A DNA stretch of 64,000 bases from Methanoculleus sp. UBA374 (GTDB lineage: Archaea; Halobacteriota; Methanomicrobia; Methanomicrobiales; Methanoculleaceae): positions 108,438 to 172,437 of the forward strand of contig DAYL01000018.1 in NCBI GenBank assembly GCA_002508705.1. Direction: 5' to 3'. Numbering within the stretch: position 1 is the stretch's first letter; each line of letters opens with the position of its first letter. The position numbers were made by a program, and so were the translations under genes. The notes beneath the pieces were generated by a model. It ran no database searches. It had not been told where the DNA came from and was given only the letters and a program-made list of their open reading frames with translations. This document shows, piece by piece, positions 34,977 to 43,937 of this stretch.

Positions 34977-35013
34977 AATATAAGTCTTCTTCTCTTGTTA
35001 TGAAAAACGTATC

Positions 35014-35023
35014 GTAAATATAT
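35014..35023 (-). promoter_or_regulatory. promoter of hppA
   Basis: ATATATTTAC on the minus strand, centred about 43 bp from the hppA start codon. Confidence 0.4.
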
Positions 35024-35213
35024 CGGTTGCCGCTTTCACCCGCCGTTTTGCAAATCTCCGGCTGCCTGTAATGATGAACGAAGCTCGGCACCGGTTCTTT
35101 CAACGCCGGTGGAAGTGTGGTCCTCTTCGCAAATGATGGAATCCAGGTGGCACACCCTATGCCGTCCGCAAGAATGGGCGTTCACCGGTCAGGCGTTCGC
35201 CGGTCTTTTGACC

Positions 35214-35699
35214 TTATATCCTCTTTGCTACCGTCTCGATCGCCTCGATCAGCGTCTGCTGCTGCGGCTTGATGATCGCCACCGGGCAGTCGACGATCTT
35301 TTCTACTATCGGCGCAAGGATCGGGGCGCAGATGATTCCGAGCGCCCCCTCCTTGTCTGCCCGCGCCGCGGCGATGATGCACTCCTCGAGGGAGTCTGCC
35401 GAGTAGCCCCGGATGCGGTAACTCCGGCCGTCGATGAGAAGGTCGCGGTTGTCCAGGTCGTTGAGCAGGAACCGCGCCGCGATTACCGCGATGAAATTCT
35501 TCTCCCGGGGTTCGAGGACGTTGACGATCCGTCGGATGGTGGAGAGGCGCGGGTCCGCCTTTCCCGACGTGAGCTTGTAGAGGGTGGCGGGCGGGACCCC
35601 CGCCCGGTCCGCGAGGTCCCGGACACTCATGTTCTGCCGGGCGAGTTCTTCCTGGAGCGCTCCGGAAAAATTGGTCTCGAAGATCCTTCTTGAGAGCAT
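35214..35699 (-). CDS. XRE-type helix-turn-helix transcriptional regulator
   Basis: 161 residues. An N-terminal Xre/Cro-like domain (LQEELARQNMSVRDLADRAGVPPATLYKLTSGKADPRLSTIRRIVNVL, about 14-61) is followed by a conserved C-terminal domain of about 85 residues (IIAAARADKEGALGIICAPILAPIVEKIVDCPVAIIKP), a type common in methanogens. The latter may sense a small molecule. The gene is divergent from the operon leading to coenzyme M genes and is a candidate regulator of it. The ATG at 35699 is about 30 bp from a TATA-like element, so the transcript should be leaderless. Confidence 0.85.
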   Translation of the reverse strand: MLSRRIFETNFSGALQEELARQNMSVRDLADRAGVPPATLYKLTSGKADPRLSTIRRIVNVLEPREKNFIAVIAARFLLNDLDNRDLLIDGRSYRIRGYSADSLEECIIAAARADKEGALGIICAPILAPIVEKIVDCPVAIIKPQQQTLIEAIETVAKRI

Positions 35700-35702
35700 T
35701 GC

Positions 35703-35716
35703 TCTACTATTGTAGA
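35703..35716. promoter_or_regulatory. palindrome TCTAC-TATT-GTAGA, candidate operator
   Basis: A perfect 5-bp inverted repeat with a 4-bp spacer. It sits next to the start codon of the XRE regulator, at its expected transcription start and about 65 bp from the divergent TATA box. Autoregulation by the XRE protein is the simplest reading. Confidence 0.45.
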
Positions 35717-35801
35717 ATATATGGGATAAATTTTTCCTATTAGGGTTAATCATTCGGCCATAAAGAAAAACTCTTATCATCCGGTGTGGCAATTGTTCCC
35801 C

Positions 35802-36581
35802 ATGGACAGAACACCCATCCGGGAGATCACGATCCTCCCCGGCCGGGGCCGGCACGGCGAACCGGAAGGGTTCGACGCGATCACCATCCGCCCGGGCGAC
35901 ACGGTATCCATCGTCGGTCCGACCGGCTCCGGAAAGAGCGCTTTCATCAACGATATCGAGGTCTTCGCCCAGAACGACACCGCGACGGGGCGGACGGTCC
36001 TCGTCAACGGTGCATATCCTCCTGAAGAGTTCGTCCGCGACCCGGCGCACAAGCCAGTCGCCCTGATCACCCAGAACACCCGCTGCTTCGCCGACCTCAC
36101 GGTCGAGGAGTTCCTTGCGATGCACGTCCGGTCCCGGCGGATCGAAGAAGACGGTATCGTCGATCGGACGATCAATCTCGCGAACGAGTTCACGGGCGAA
36201 GAGATCCGGTCCTGTGCCCGGATGACCGCGCTCTCCGGCGGTCAGACGCGGTCGCTCCTGGTGGCGGACGCCGTCCTTGTCGCGGCAGCGCCGGTCCTCC
36301 TCCTCGACGAGGTGGAGAACGCCGGTATCTTCAAGGAACGGGTGATCGAGGTCCTCCGAGCCGGGGGAAAGGCGGTTATCTTCGTCACGCACGACCCCCT
36401 GATCTCTCTCCTCTCCGCCCGGAGGATCGTCATGCGGGACGGAGCCGTCGAGAAGGTCATCGAACCGGACGGACGTGAGAACGACGCCCTCCGGGAGGCC
36501 CGTCGTCTTGACGGCATCCTTCATTGTATGCGGGAGAGAATCCGGGCGGGCGACCTGGTTACGGGTCGGGTCGGGGTATGA
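35802..36581 (+). CDS. ABC-type ATPase, soluble, methanogen-specific type
   Basis: 259 residues. It has Walker A GPTGSGKS (about 46-53), a signature-like LSGGQTRS (about 150), Walker B PVLLLDEVENAG and switch VTHDP. There is no linked permease. The unusual Walker B end (DEVEN instead of DEPT) and absence of membrane partners suggest a non-transport ATPase, perhaps driving protein or cofactor assembly. It is the first gene of an operon with a HypB-like GTPase, an Fe-S protein and ComF. I chose the ATG at 35802; a TATA-like ACTCTTATCATCC about 25 bp upstream fits leaderless transcription. Confidence 0.8.
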   Translation: MDRTPIREITILPGRGRHGEPEGFDAITIRPGDTVSIVGPTGSGKSAFINDIEVFAQNDTATGRTVLVNGAYPPEEFVRDPAHKPVALITQNTRCFADLTVEEFLAMHVRSRRIEEDGIVDRTINLANEFTGEEIRSCARMTALSGGQTRSLLVADAVLVAAAPVLLLDEVENAGIFKERVIEVLRAGGKAVIFVTHDPLISLLSARRIVMRDGAVEKVIEPDGRENDALREARRLDGILHCMRERIRAGDLVTGRVGV

Positions 36582-37285
36582 AACTCGCCATCGTCGCGGG
36601 ACCGCCGTCCGCCGGGAAGACCGCCGTCGTGAGGCAGGTCATTCGCTCTCTTTCGGACCGGTACCGGATCGCCTACCTGAAAATCGACGTCGTTCGGGCG
36701 TTCGAGGACGAGGAACTCGCGGCCGAGTTCGGGATTCCGGCGCGAAAGGTCTGTTCCGGCGACCTCTGTCCGGACCACGCCGGGGTGATGGTGATGCGGG
36801 ACGCCATCGCCTGGGGCGAGGAGGAGGGCGCCGACCTCCTCCTGGTCGAGAGCGCCGGGCTCTGTCTCCGCTGTTCTCCCTACACGACGCAGGGGCTCGG
36901 GATCGTCGTCCTCTCCGCCGTTTCCGGCACGAACACGCCCCTGAAGATGGCCCCGATGCTCGCGCTCGCCGACATTGCGGTCGTGACCCGGGTCGACCTC
37001 GTCTCTCAGGCCGAGAAGGAGGTCTTCCGGGAGCGGGTCCGGGAGGTGAACCCGGCCCTCGATATCGTGGAGACGAACGCCGTTCAGGGGACCGGGATGC
37101 GTTACCTCCTCCGGGTGATCGAGGACTCTTCCGACATAACCGACCCGGACGCCATCGTGCTCCGGGGTGCGCCGCCGCTCGGGGTCTGCACCATCTGTGT
37201 CGGGAAGACGGAGATCGGGTGGCGAAACCATTTCGGCGTCGTTCGGAAGCTCGAAGGCGCCGACTACCTCTACCGGGGGGAGTGA
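36578..37285 (+). CDS. HypB/CobW-like P-loop GTPase
   Basis: 235 residues. The start MKLAIVAGPPSAGKTAVVRQ holds a P-loop (GPPSAGKT); AYLKIDVVRAFEDEE, LLLVESAGLC and the guanine-specific VTRVD fit the SIMIBI class near HypB/CobW. The cysteines CSGDLCPDHAG, LCLRC and GVCTICVGK could bind a metal or Fe-S cluster. Such GTPases often deliver metals or help assemble redox cofactors. The ATG overlaps the stop of the ABC ATPase gene. Its target may be the Fe-S protein next in the operon (inference). Confidence 0.8.
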   Translation: MKLAIVAGPPSAGKTAVVRQVIRSLSDRYRIAYLKIDVVRAFEDEELAAEFGIPARKVCSGDLCPDHAGVMVMRDAIAWGEEEGADLLLVESAGLCLRCSPYTTQGLGIVVLSAVSGTNTPLKMAPMLALADIAVVTRVDLVSQAEKEVFRERVREVNPALDIVETNAVQGTGMRYLLRVIEDSSDITDPDAIVLRGAPPLGVCTICVGKTEIGWRNHFGVVRKLEGADYLYRGE

Positions 37286-37288
37286 CCC

Positions 37289-37912
37289 GTGGCATGGAGT
37301 CCCCCCGGGAAGGACTGCGGGGCCTGCGGCGCCCCGACCTGCGAGGCGTTCCTTGCCCGGGTCCGGCAGGGGGAGAGGGCGTACCCCGACTGCGTCTTCT
37401 ACCACGCCGGGGCGGGTTCCTCCCGGTTCGAGGGGAGGACCCGTCATTCCGGCCGGGACGTCCTCGGCACAGAGTACGACTTCATCATCGGGCCCCTGCC
37501 CGGCGAGGTCTCGGCCCGGAAGATCGTCCTCCCCTTCCGCCCGGACCTCGTGGAGAAGTGGAACATTACGAGGGGCGACATCGTCGTCGGGAGACCGACC
37601 GGTGCGGGGTGTCCGGTCCAGCACGTCCTCTCGGTCCTCCACGCGAACCCGACGACCGGTCTTCTCACCTGTTCGGTCGTCGGTCCCGAGGTTGCCCGGG
37701 ACGGCGGAGAGTTTAAGGACGTTGAGTCGTATCACATGATCGGTTTCGAGGGGATTTGCACGACGGTGCGCCGCGATCCGGTCGTCGGAATGCGGCAGCG
37801 GTTCCTGCCCGGGTTTTGTATGATGAACCTTACGCATACGGGCGTCGTGAACATGGTGCTCGCCAAATCATGCGGTCTTCATGTGCGGGTGGAGGATATC
37901 AGGTTGTTATGA
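37289..37912 (+). CDS. [4Fe-4S] domain protein with conserved methanogen C-terminal domain
   Basis: 207 residues. The first 30 residues hold CGACGAPTCEAF...YPDC, the four-cysteine pattern of the Fe-S domain seen in corrinoid Fe-S proteins (CdhE/AcsC) and related electron carriers. The rest (IIGPLPGEVSARKIVLPFRPDLVEKWNITRGDIVVGRP..., with further conserved cysteines) is unknown. The start is GTG at 37289. It sits between the GTPase and comF with a 4-bp overlap to comF. A role in feeding electrons or sulfur to ComF is plausible but unproven. Confidence 0.75.
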   Translation: MAWSPPGKDCGACGAPTCEAFLARVRQGERAYPDCVFYHAGAGSSRFEGRTRHSGRDVLGTEYDFIIGPLPGEVSARKIVLPFRPDLVEKWNITRGDIVVGRPTGAGCPVQHVLSVLHANPTTGLLTCSVVGPEVARDGGEFKDVESYHMIGFEGICTTVRRDPVVGMRQRFLPGFCMMNLTHTGVVNMVLAKSCGLHVRVEDIRLL

Positions 37913-39150
37913 AGACGCTGGCAGAGATCGACGAGAAGATCCGGAACGGCTCGGCGGTCGTCTACACCGCCGCGGAGTTCAAGCGGCTCATCCGCGAGGG
38001 TGCGGAGGTCTCGGCCGCGGACGTCGACGTGGTCACCACCGGGACCGCCGGCGTGATGTCGGGGACCGCGGCGATCCTCTCGGTGCCGGTGGCGGAGCCG
38101 GGGACGTTCGAGCGGGCGGAGCGTGCCTGGTTGAACGGGGTCTCCTGCATGCCCGGCCCCTGCCCGAACGAGCGTCTCGGGCTTCTCGACCTGATCGTCT
38201 CCGGGACCGCCCACGCCGGGGCCGGCTATGGGGGCGGCCATCTCTTCCGCGATATCGTCGAGGGGCGCGAGATCGAGGTGGTGGTAGAGGCCGCCGACCG
38301 GTCGATCGAGGCGAAGGTGACCCTCGACGACTTCGCCTACGCCCGGATCTTCACCACCCGGAGCGCTTACCGAAACTACACCGCCTACGTGAATACGCAG
38401 CCGACCCGGGTGAAGACGATCTTCTCGGTCGTGGGGCTTGCGGGGCCCTGTCGGGAGGTCTCGGTCAGCGGGTGCGGGGAGATCAACCCGCTCGAAAACG
38501 ACCCCGCAAGACTCGCGATACGGGACGGGACGCCGGTCCTCCTGAACGGCTCGATCGGGATCGTGACCGGGGAAGGGACCCGGAGCACTCCTGAGAGGCC
38601 GAACCTCACGGTCATCGCCGACATGGCCGGGATGCAGCCCCGCTACATGGGCGGCTTTAAGACCTCCGCGGGACCTGAGTGCATCACGAGCCTCGGCGTC
38701 GCGATCCCGGTCCTCGACGACCGGCAGGTCGCAGGGCTCCGCGTGCTCGACGAGGCCGTCCCTCTCCCGGTGACCGACATCAACACCCGGGCCGTCCTCG
38801 GCGAAGCGACCTACGCCGACGTCTGGCAGCGGCCCGACCGGGAGGTGACCTATCACTCCGAGTGGTGCGAGGAGTGCTCGGCCTGCATCGTGGCCGCGGT
38901 CTGCCCCACGGACGCGTTCTCCCGCGAGACCGGGATCGACCGCGACCGTTGCCTCGCCTGCACCGCCTGTCTTACCGCCTGCCCGAACAACGCCCTCGAG
39001 GCCGGCGAGGGCTCGCTCCGTGTCCGGGGGCGGGGGGTCCCGATCACCCTCCGTCAGTCGGGCCGGACGCTTGCCGAAGACCTCTGCCGGGACTTAAAAG
39101 AGATGGTCCTCGACCGCCGGTTCACCTTCATCGGGGGTGAGGTGCGGTGA
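37909..39150 (+). CDS. comF: DUF39 protein with C-terminal ferredoxin domain, probable ComF
   Basis: 413 residues. The body (about 1-320) is the DUF39/COG1900 family, with the cysteines in GVSCMPGPCPNERLGLLDL and SVSGCGEINP. The C-terminus carries two [4Fe-4S] motifs, CEECSACIVAAVCP and CLACTACLTACP. COG1900 proteins insert sulfur into aldehydes: one paralogue makes homocysteine, and another (the ComF of Methanocaldococcus) has been reported to turn sulfoacetaldehyde into coenzyme M. Location beside cysteate synthase and sulfopyruvate decarboxylase favours ComF here. The homocysteine enzyme is the alternative. The ATG at 37909 overlaps the preceding stop. Confidence 0.8.
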   Translation: MKTLAEIDEKIRNGSAVVYTAAEFKRLIREGAEVSAADVDVVTTGTAGVMSGTAAILSVPVAEPGTFERAERAWLNGVSCMPGPCPNERLGLLDLIVSGTAHAGAGYGGGHLFRDIVEGREIEVVVEAADRSIEAKVTLDDFAYARIFTTRSAYRNYTAYVNTQPTRVKTIFSVVGLAGPCREVSVSGCGEINPLENDPARLAIRDGTPVLLNGSIGIVTGEGTRSTPERPNLTVIADMAGMQPRYMGGFKTSAGPECITSLGVAIPVLDDRQVAGLRVLDEAVPLPVTDINTRAVLGEATYADVWQRPDREVTYHSEWCEECSACIVAAVCPTDAFSRETGIDRDRCLACTACLTACPNNALEAGEGSLRVRGRGVPITLRQSGRTLAEDLCRDLKEMVLDRRFTFIGGEVR

Positions 39151-40439
39151 GAGAGAACTACCTCCTCCGGTGTCCGGCGTGCGGCCGGTCTTTTCCCGAC
39201 CGTTACACCCTCGACTGCCCGTCGGGGTGCAACGCCCTTCTCCGAACCGTCTACGCGGAGCGCCGTCTCACCCCTAAAAACCTCCCGGGGATCTTCCGCT
39301 ACAGTGATTGGCTCCCGGTCGAGGGTTACCTCGACATCGATGCCGGTCCGGTCTCCTACGAGAGCGTCGGTCTCGCCCGGGAGTTCGGGCTTTCAAACCT
39401 CACTATCTCTTTCTCCGGCTACTGGCCCGAGCGGGGCGGAGGGATGAAGACCTGTTCGTTCAAGGAACTTGAGGCGCAGCCGACGGTTCTTCGCCTCCGG
39501 GAGAAGGGGGCGGGGGTTCTCCAGGTTTCGTCGGCGGGGAACACCGGCCGGGCGTTCTGCGAGGTATCGGGACTGACCGGGGCCCCGATCGTGGTGGTGG
39601 TCCCGACGGCCGCCGCCGATCGGCTCTGGACGACCGTTCCGGCGGAAAACGTCTGTCTCATCACGGTTGACGGCGATTACTTCGACTCCATCGCGTTCGG
39701 GAGGGAGGTCTGTTCCCTCCCCGGCATCGTCCCGGAGGGCGGGGCGAAGAACGTCGCCCGCCGCGACGGGATGGGGACGGTGATGCTTGATGCGACGCTT
39801 GCTCTCGGCCGGCTCCCCGACTGCTACTTCCAGGCGGTCGGGAGCGGGACCGGAGGGATCGCCGCATGGGAGGCGGCGGAGCGTCTCGTCGCCGACGGGC
39901 GGTTCGGCTCGCGCCTCCCGGCCCTCCACCTCTCCCAGAACCTCCCCTTCGCCCCGATGGTCCGGGCCTGGGAGGTGGGGAGGCAGGAAATTGTTCCTGA
40001 AGTGGATATGCCCGACGTCGAGGCCGCGATCGCCCGGGTCTCTGCCGGCGTTCTCACGAACCGCCACCCGCCCTGGGGGGTCCGCGGCGGGGTCTACGAC
40101 GCCCTCGCGGCCTCCGGTGGGAGGATGTATGCAGTCTCGAACGACGACGCACGGAGCGCCGGGCGGCTCTTTGCCGATACCGAGGAGATCGACCTCGACC
40201 CGGCGGCCGCGGTCGCCGTCGCGTCGCTTTCCCGGGCGGTGGAGGGCGGGTTCATCGGCCCGAAGGAACGGGTGCTCCTGAACGTGACCGGCGGGGGCTA
40301 CGAGCGTGCGGCGGAAGACCTCGACCGCTACCCGATCGAGCCCTTCATCCGGGCGGCTGCCGGGGCAGCTTTCGAGGGAGACCTTCGGGATGCTGTTTCG
40401 GCCTGGCTCGCGGAGCAGGGGGTGACGGTCCGTGCGTGA
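39147..40439 (+). CDS. cysteate synthase (threonine synthase-like)
   Basis: 430 residues, PLP fold type II. It converts O-phosphoserine and sulfite into cysteate, the entry to coenzyme M in Methanosarcinales and Methanomicrobiales. The N-terminus has a zinc-like CPACG...CPSGCNALL segment. The PLP lysine is in KTCSFKELEAQPT; QVSSAGNTGRAF and the GSGTGGIAAWE phosphate loop are also present. The start is a GTG overlapping the comF stop. Linkage to comDE separates it from true threonine synthase. Confidence 0.9.
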   Translation: MRENYLLRCPACGRSFPDRYTLDCPSGCNALLRTVYAERRLTPKNLPGIFRYSDWLPVEGYLDIDAGPVSYESVGLAREFGLSNLTISFSGYWPERGGGMKTCSFKELEAQPTVLRLREKGAGVLQVSSAGNTGRAFCEVSGLTGAPIVVVVPTAAADRLWTTVPAENVCLITVDGDYFDSIAFGREVCSLPGIVPEGGAKNVARRDGMGTVMLDATLALGRLPDCYFQAVGSGTGGIAAWEAAERLVADGRFGSRLPALHLSQNLPFAPMVRAWEVGRQEIVPEVDMPDVEAAIARVSAGVLTNRHPPWGVRGGVYDALAASGGRMYAVSNDDARSAGRLFADTEEIDLDPAAAVAVASLSRAVEGGFIGPKERVLLNVTGGGYERAAEDLDRYPIEPFIRAAAGAAFEGDLRDAVSAWLAEQGVTVRA

Positions 40440-41553
40440 GGGTCGTGTCCTCGACCGCCTCTCGTCTCTCGGGGTCGATACCGTGGCGGCCCTCCCCTGC
40501 GACCGGACGCAGGACCTCTGTGCCCTTCTCCCGGAGCGGTTCCATACGGTGAACCTGACCAGGGAGGAGGACGGCGTCGGGATCTCGGCCGGGCTCGCGA
40601 TGGCGGGGGCACGATCGGTGCTGCATATGCAGAGTTCGGGGCTCGGGAACTCCTTAAACGCGATCATGTCGCTCACGGTGACCTTCGGCCTCCCCCTCCC
40701 GATCCTCGCGAGCTGGCGAGGGGTCTACCGGGAGGCGATCCCGGCCCAGGTGCCGTTCAACCGGGCGGTCCCGGAGGTTCTCGCGGCGCTCGGGATTCCG
40801 TATACGATCATCCGCGATCCTTCGGACGAGGGGTTGATCGATACGGTCGTCCGGGACGCCTACGAATCGATGCGGCCGCACGTGGGGTTGATCCTTCCCT
40901 CGTTCTGGGAGGGAACGGATGAAGCCTGCCCGGCGGAGCAGGCGTTCCCGCCCCGGGCCCGGGAGTCGGCGCTCGACTATCGGCGGGCGTTCCGCGAACC
41001 GGTGATGACCCGGAACGATGCGATCCGGGTCATCGCGGCCGCCCTCGGCGATGAGGCGGTCGTTGCGAACATCGGCGTCCCCTCAAAGGAACTCTACACG
41101 GCAAACGACCGGGACCTGAACTTCTACATGCTCGGGAGCTACACCCAGGCGACGCCGATCGGGCTCGGGCTCTCGATTGCGGCGGATAAGGATGTCGTCG
41201 TCCTCGACGGCGACGGGAGCCTCCTCGGGACCGCCGTCCTCCCGGTGGTGGTGGCACAGGCGCCGGAGAACCTCACGATCGTCTGCCTGGACAACGGGGC
41301 CTTCGGGAGCACCGGGAACCAGCCGACGAACGCCTGCTGCCAGGTGGACATGGAGCTCCTCGCCCTCGCCGCCGGACTCAAAAAGACGTGCAAGGTGCAG
41401 GACGCAGAGGAGTTAAAAGATGCCTGGGAGGACCGGGGACGGGGGCCGAACTTCATCCATGTCGTGTTGAAACCGGGGAACGCGGCGGTCCCGAACATCC
41501 CGCTCGCCCCGGGGGAGATCCGGGAGCGGTTTATGCGGGCGCTTTTGGGGTGA
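40432..41553 (+). CDS. comDE: sulfopyruvate decarboxylase, fused alpha and beta subunits
   Basis: 373 residues. The N-terminal half (about 1-165) is ComD-like, including the catalytic-type glutamate in NLTREEDGVGISAGLAMAG; the C-terminal half (about 185-373) is ComE-like with the thiamine diphosphate motif GDGSLLG...NGAFGSTGNQ. It decarboxylates sulfopyruvate to sulfoacetaldehyde, the step before coenzyme M formation. Some methanogens encode two subunits; here they are one chain. The GTG start overlaps the cysteate synthase gene by 8 bp. A stray copy of the last 70 codons lies at 44443-44663. Confidence 0.93.
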   Translation: MREGRVLDRLSSLGVDTVAALPCDRTQDLCALLPERFHTVNLTREEDGVGISAGLAMAGARSVLHMQSSGLGNSLNAIMSLTVTFGLPLPILASWRGVYREAIPAQVPFNRAVPEVLAALGIPYTIIRDPSDEGLIDTVVRDAYESMRPHVGLILPSFWEGTDEACPAEQAFPPRARESALDYRRAFREPVMTRNDAIRVIAAALGDEAVVANIGVPSKELYTANDRDLNFYMLGSYTQATPIGLGLSIAADKDVVVLDGDGSLLGTAVLPVVVAQAPENLTIVCLDNGAFGSTGNQPTNACCQVDMELLALAAGLKKTCKVQDAEELKDAWEDRGRGPNFIHVVLKPGNAAVPNIPLAPGEIRERFMRALLG

Positions 41554-41695
41554 CCCTCCGGAACGCTTCTCTTCTCCTGTATCGCGCGACCCTTCAGGCA
41601 CTCCCCGGACGGCCGCACCTCTTTTTCGGATATAGGCCGATGTTTTTTCCCGGCGGCGGTTCTGTCCCATTGGTTTCGGGAACATCCCCCGGACA

Positions 41696-41724
41696 TGTAA
41701 AGAAAATGGACAGAATTTATAAAT
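41696..41724 (+). promoter_or_regulatory. secretome promoter box (copy 9)
   Basis: TGTAAAGAAAATGGACAGAA (41696-41715) followed directly by TTTATAAAT (41716-41724). The TGxxxAGAA halves repeat with an 11-bp period. The upstream AACATCCCCCGGACA is shared with copy 11. Confidence 0.78.
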
Positions 41725-41904
41725 AGACTTACGCCCACGTCATTGTGTGAGTGCGAGGATGCGTCCGCAAAAGTTCGTGGGGTCCTCCCATCCCTGCTTG
41801 ACGGCCGGATGGTGCACCCGTGCGTCGGGAAAAAGAGGGTTAGTACGCACTTGTGATGCAACCCTCTCTTTCTCTGTATAGTAAGCAATGGAGACAATAG
41901 AAAA
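41725..41904 (+). promoter_or_regulatory. candidate structured 5' leader RNA, copy L6
   Basis: Closely similar to L8 in its first half. Inner helix CATCC (41789-41793) with GGATG (41807-41811); GGGT/ACCC can extend the outer helix. The conserved GCCCGGAGGCAA has decayed (GCGTCGGGAAAAAG). GTACGCACTT is retained. Confidence 0.55.
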
Positions 41905-43024
41905 ATGAAAGTAGGAAGTGGATTTTTCCCGTTTCTGGCAGTATTGATACTATGTGTGCTAATATCTGCTGGTGCGGTTTCTGCAACACCGAGCGATCTG
42001 AGTACGTCCATGGTTGAAAAAATGCCTGTAGAGGAGATCTCCGAGGCTGACATTCAGGCTGGTATTGAATACCTGAATGCGCACGATCATGTTCTTCACA
42101 GGTATGGGACACTGCCTGCCCTCAAAGACACAAGGATGCGGTGCACCTGGGAAGACAGCCTTGATAAGTTCGTGGCTGATGCCAGATGCGATATCGAGCC
42201 CTTGTTCTACCCTGAGGGTCCGATTCACGGTTTTGGATATGATATTGAAGGCTACGTGTTCGTCTCCATCGTTGACAATCGGACGATGGATTCCGAAGCG
42301 ATGGATAACCTTTACGGGACGCTTGAGAGCCGGGGAAGGACTATGGGTATCAGCAACATTCCGGTCAAGTTCATCTCATCCCCGCTCGTTGAACTCGACA
42401 GTTATCCCCCCGAGAGCCGTTCTAGTTACTGTAGACCGATCATCGGAGGACTGATGCTACAAACAAGCCTTCCTGGAGGGACCGGAGAAGCGACAACAGG
42501 ATTTGCAGCACAAACCAGTTCAGGAAGTCAGGGCTATGTTATTTCAGGACACTGTACTGAGGGTGCTGGCACAAAAGTCTATCAGCCGACTATTGGTTTT
42601 GATGCGGGTACAGTGTCTACGGACGGTGGTACCTACTCTGACGCAGCTTGGGTCCCTTTCAATAACGTTGTAGCTCGCATTTACACTACGCCCTCAGTAA
42701 CTAGTGCAATAAAGGGCTATTATAGTGATCCGGGCTCTGGGCTAAGTGTTGTTATGTCGGGAAAAAACATCGGAACTCTCATTCGGGCAAGTTCTTAGAA
42801 CGGGTGAGGAGTTCAACTCTCATTATAAACGAATGCTCCAGAATCAGCGGTATACGACCTATGCTTCTTCAGGTGGTGATAGCGGAGCACCTGTTTTTCA
42901 TGTCGAGCCCAATCATGATCGGATACTTGTGGGTATCCACTGGGGGCATAGCGATGATTACTCTGTATTCTCTCCAATTTCAGGGGTGACAGCTGATTTG
43001 GGTGTAACGCCCCTTACGGTCTAA
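41905..43024 (+). pseudogene. secreted trypsin-like (S1/alpha-lytic type) protease, frameshifted
   Basis: Signal peptide about 1-27, a propeptide-like domain (about 30-175), then a chymotrypsin-fold domain with the catalytic His in YVISGHCTEG and a likely Asp in YSDAAWVP. The catalytic Ser (SSGGDSGAPVF) lies in another frame that is open from about 42746 to 43024. The frames join near 42780-42800 around CATTCGGGCAAGTTCTTAG. Correcting one base would give a complete protease of about 372 residues. The gene is much richer in A/T than the coenzyme M genes beside it, suggesting transfer. Either a sequencing error or a real break. Confidence 0.8.
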
Positions 43025-43055
43025 GGTAAAGCCAGTAATCGAGGACTATTTTACA

Positions 43056-43064
43056 TCCTTTTTT
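43056..43064 (+). terminator. T-rich putative terminator
   Basis: TCCTTTTTT lies 32 bp after the protease stop codon. Archaeal terminators often are simple T runs. Confidence 0.35.
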
Positions 43065-43196
43065 AGAAATCTGTTCTGTCAACGCCCTCATCTATGGTGA
43101 TATCTGTGGTCGCTTGAGCGGCCTTTGGGGTTATGGTAACTATGCGTCGCCGAAAAGGAACTTTGAGGACATTGGCACTTTACACATGGATACTGG

Positions 43197-43344
43197 AATG
43201 ACCCTCCCGCGGTATACGGGGGCCCCTCATCCCTGCTTGACGGCCGGATGGCGCACCCCACATGCCCGGAGGCAATGAGGTATATGCATTCTTCCTACTT
43301 GAATTATGCCCCGTCCTCCCGTGGGTTAAATTGAGGTCTTCGTT
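43197..43344 (+). promoter_or_regulatory. candidate structured 5' leader RNA, copy L7
   Basis: Inner helix CATCC (43228-43232) with GGATG (43246-43250); GGGGG/CCCC outer pairing; CATGCCCGGAGGCAAT (43261-43276); CTACTTGAAT; then CCTCC (43315-43319) that can pair with CCGGAGG (43266-43272) or with GAGG at the ribosome binding site (43333-43336). No clear promoter box is seen upstream. Confidence 0.68.
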
Positions 43345-43905
43345 ATGGAACTAAAAATGGTTGGTACACTTGTCTGTCTCGCTCTGGCGTTCGCAGTCGG
43401 GTGCATGTGGGTTCTTGGTCTTGGTCAGGCTCCGGTGAGTCTTCTTCCCACCGTGGCGGGCGCAGGTGAAGGTACGTGCTCTCTCGCCGCAGAGTTCCCG
43501 GAAGTGCAGGGCTCGTATACGCTCTACCAGGTGGTCCTGGTCACTGTCACGGAGGAGCGGGTCCGGGAGATTGCGGAACGGTTCGGGCTCTCGGGAGAAC
43601 CGAAAGCGGTCAGCGAGGTGACCGGGGAGTTCCTCCTTGTCGACGCCCCGAAGGAGCCGGAAGAGCAGGTATCGGTGTATGCGCATTCCCGCGGGGTGGC
43701 CTACCACATCCTTGACAAAGCGCTCCCGACCGAAGTGACCGAGCAGCCTGACCTTCCCTCGGACGCGGAGGCGGAAAAGATTGCTCTTGCACTCCTGGAG
43801 AAGACCGGGGACTGTCCGCCCTCACGCGCGCTCCGGGATAGCGTAGAGGAGCCGTATGTCGAATATATATCTTTGCCGATGAGGGAAAACGGTGAAGTCT
43901 GCTCC
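43345..43905 (+). pseudogene. internally deleted copy of the PepSY-like anchored protein
   Basis: The first 155 codons match the intact gene at 62836-63783 almost residue for residue (MELKMVG..VCLALAFAVGCMWVLG...). Then about 145 codons are missing. The short piece GACTGTCCGCCCTCAC of the deleted part survives, followed by the 3' end (LRDSVEEPYVEY). Two extra bases after GAATAT shift the frame near the end. Homology goes on beyond the stop codon to about 43940. Confidence 0.85.
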
Positions 43906-43937
43906 CCCTCTCATATTTTTGAGATGTTTGTAGCCGG

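Noticed and set aside
36475..37716. A 413-codon frame overlapping the GTPase and Fe-S protein genes
   Set aside because: Low-complexity Arg/Gly/Pro text; the two genes in the other frame have clear motifs and 4-bp overlaps.
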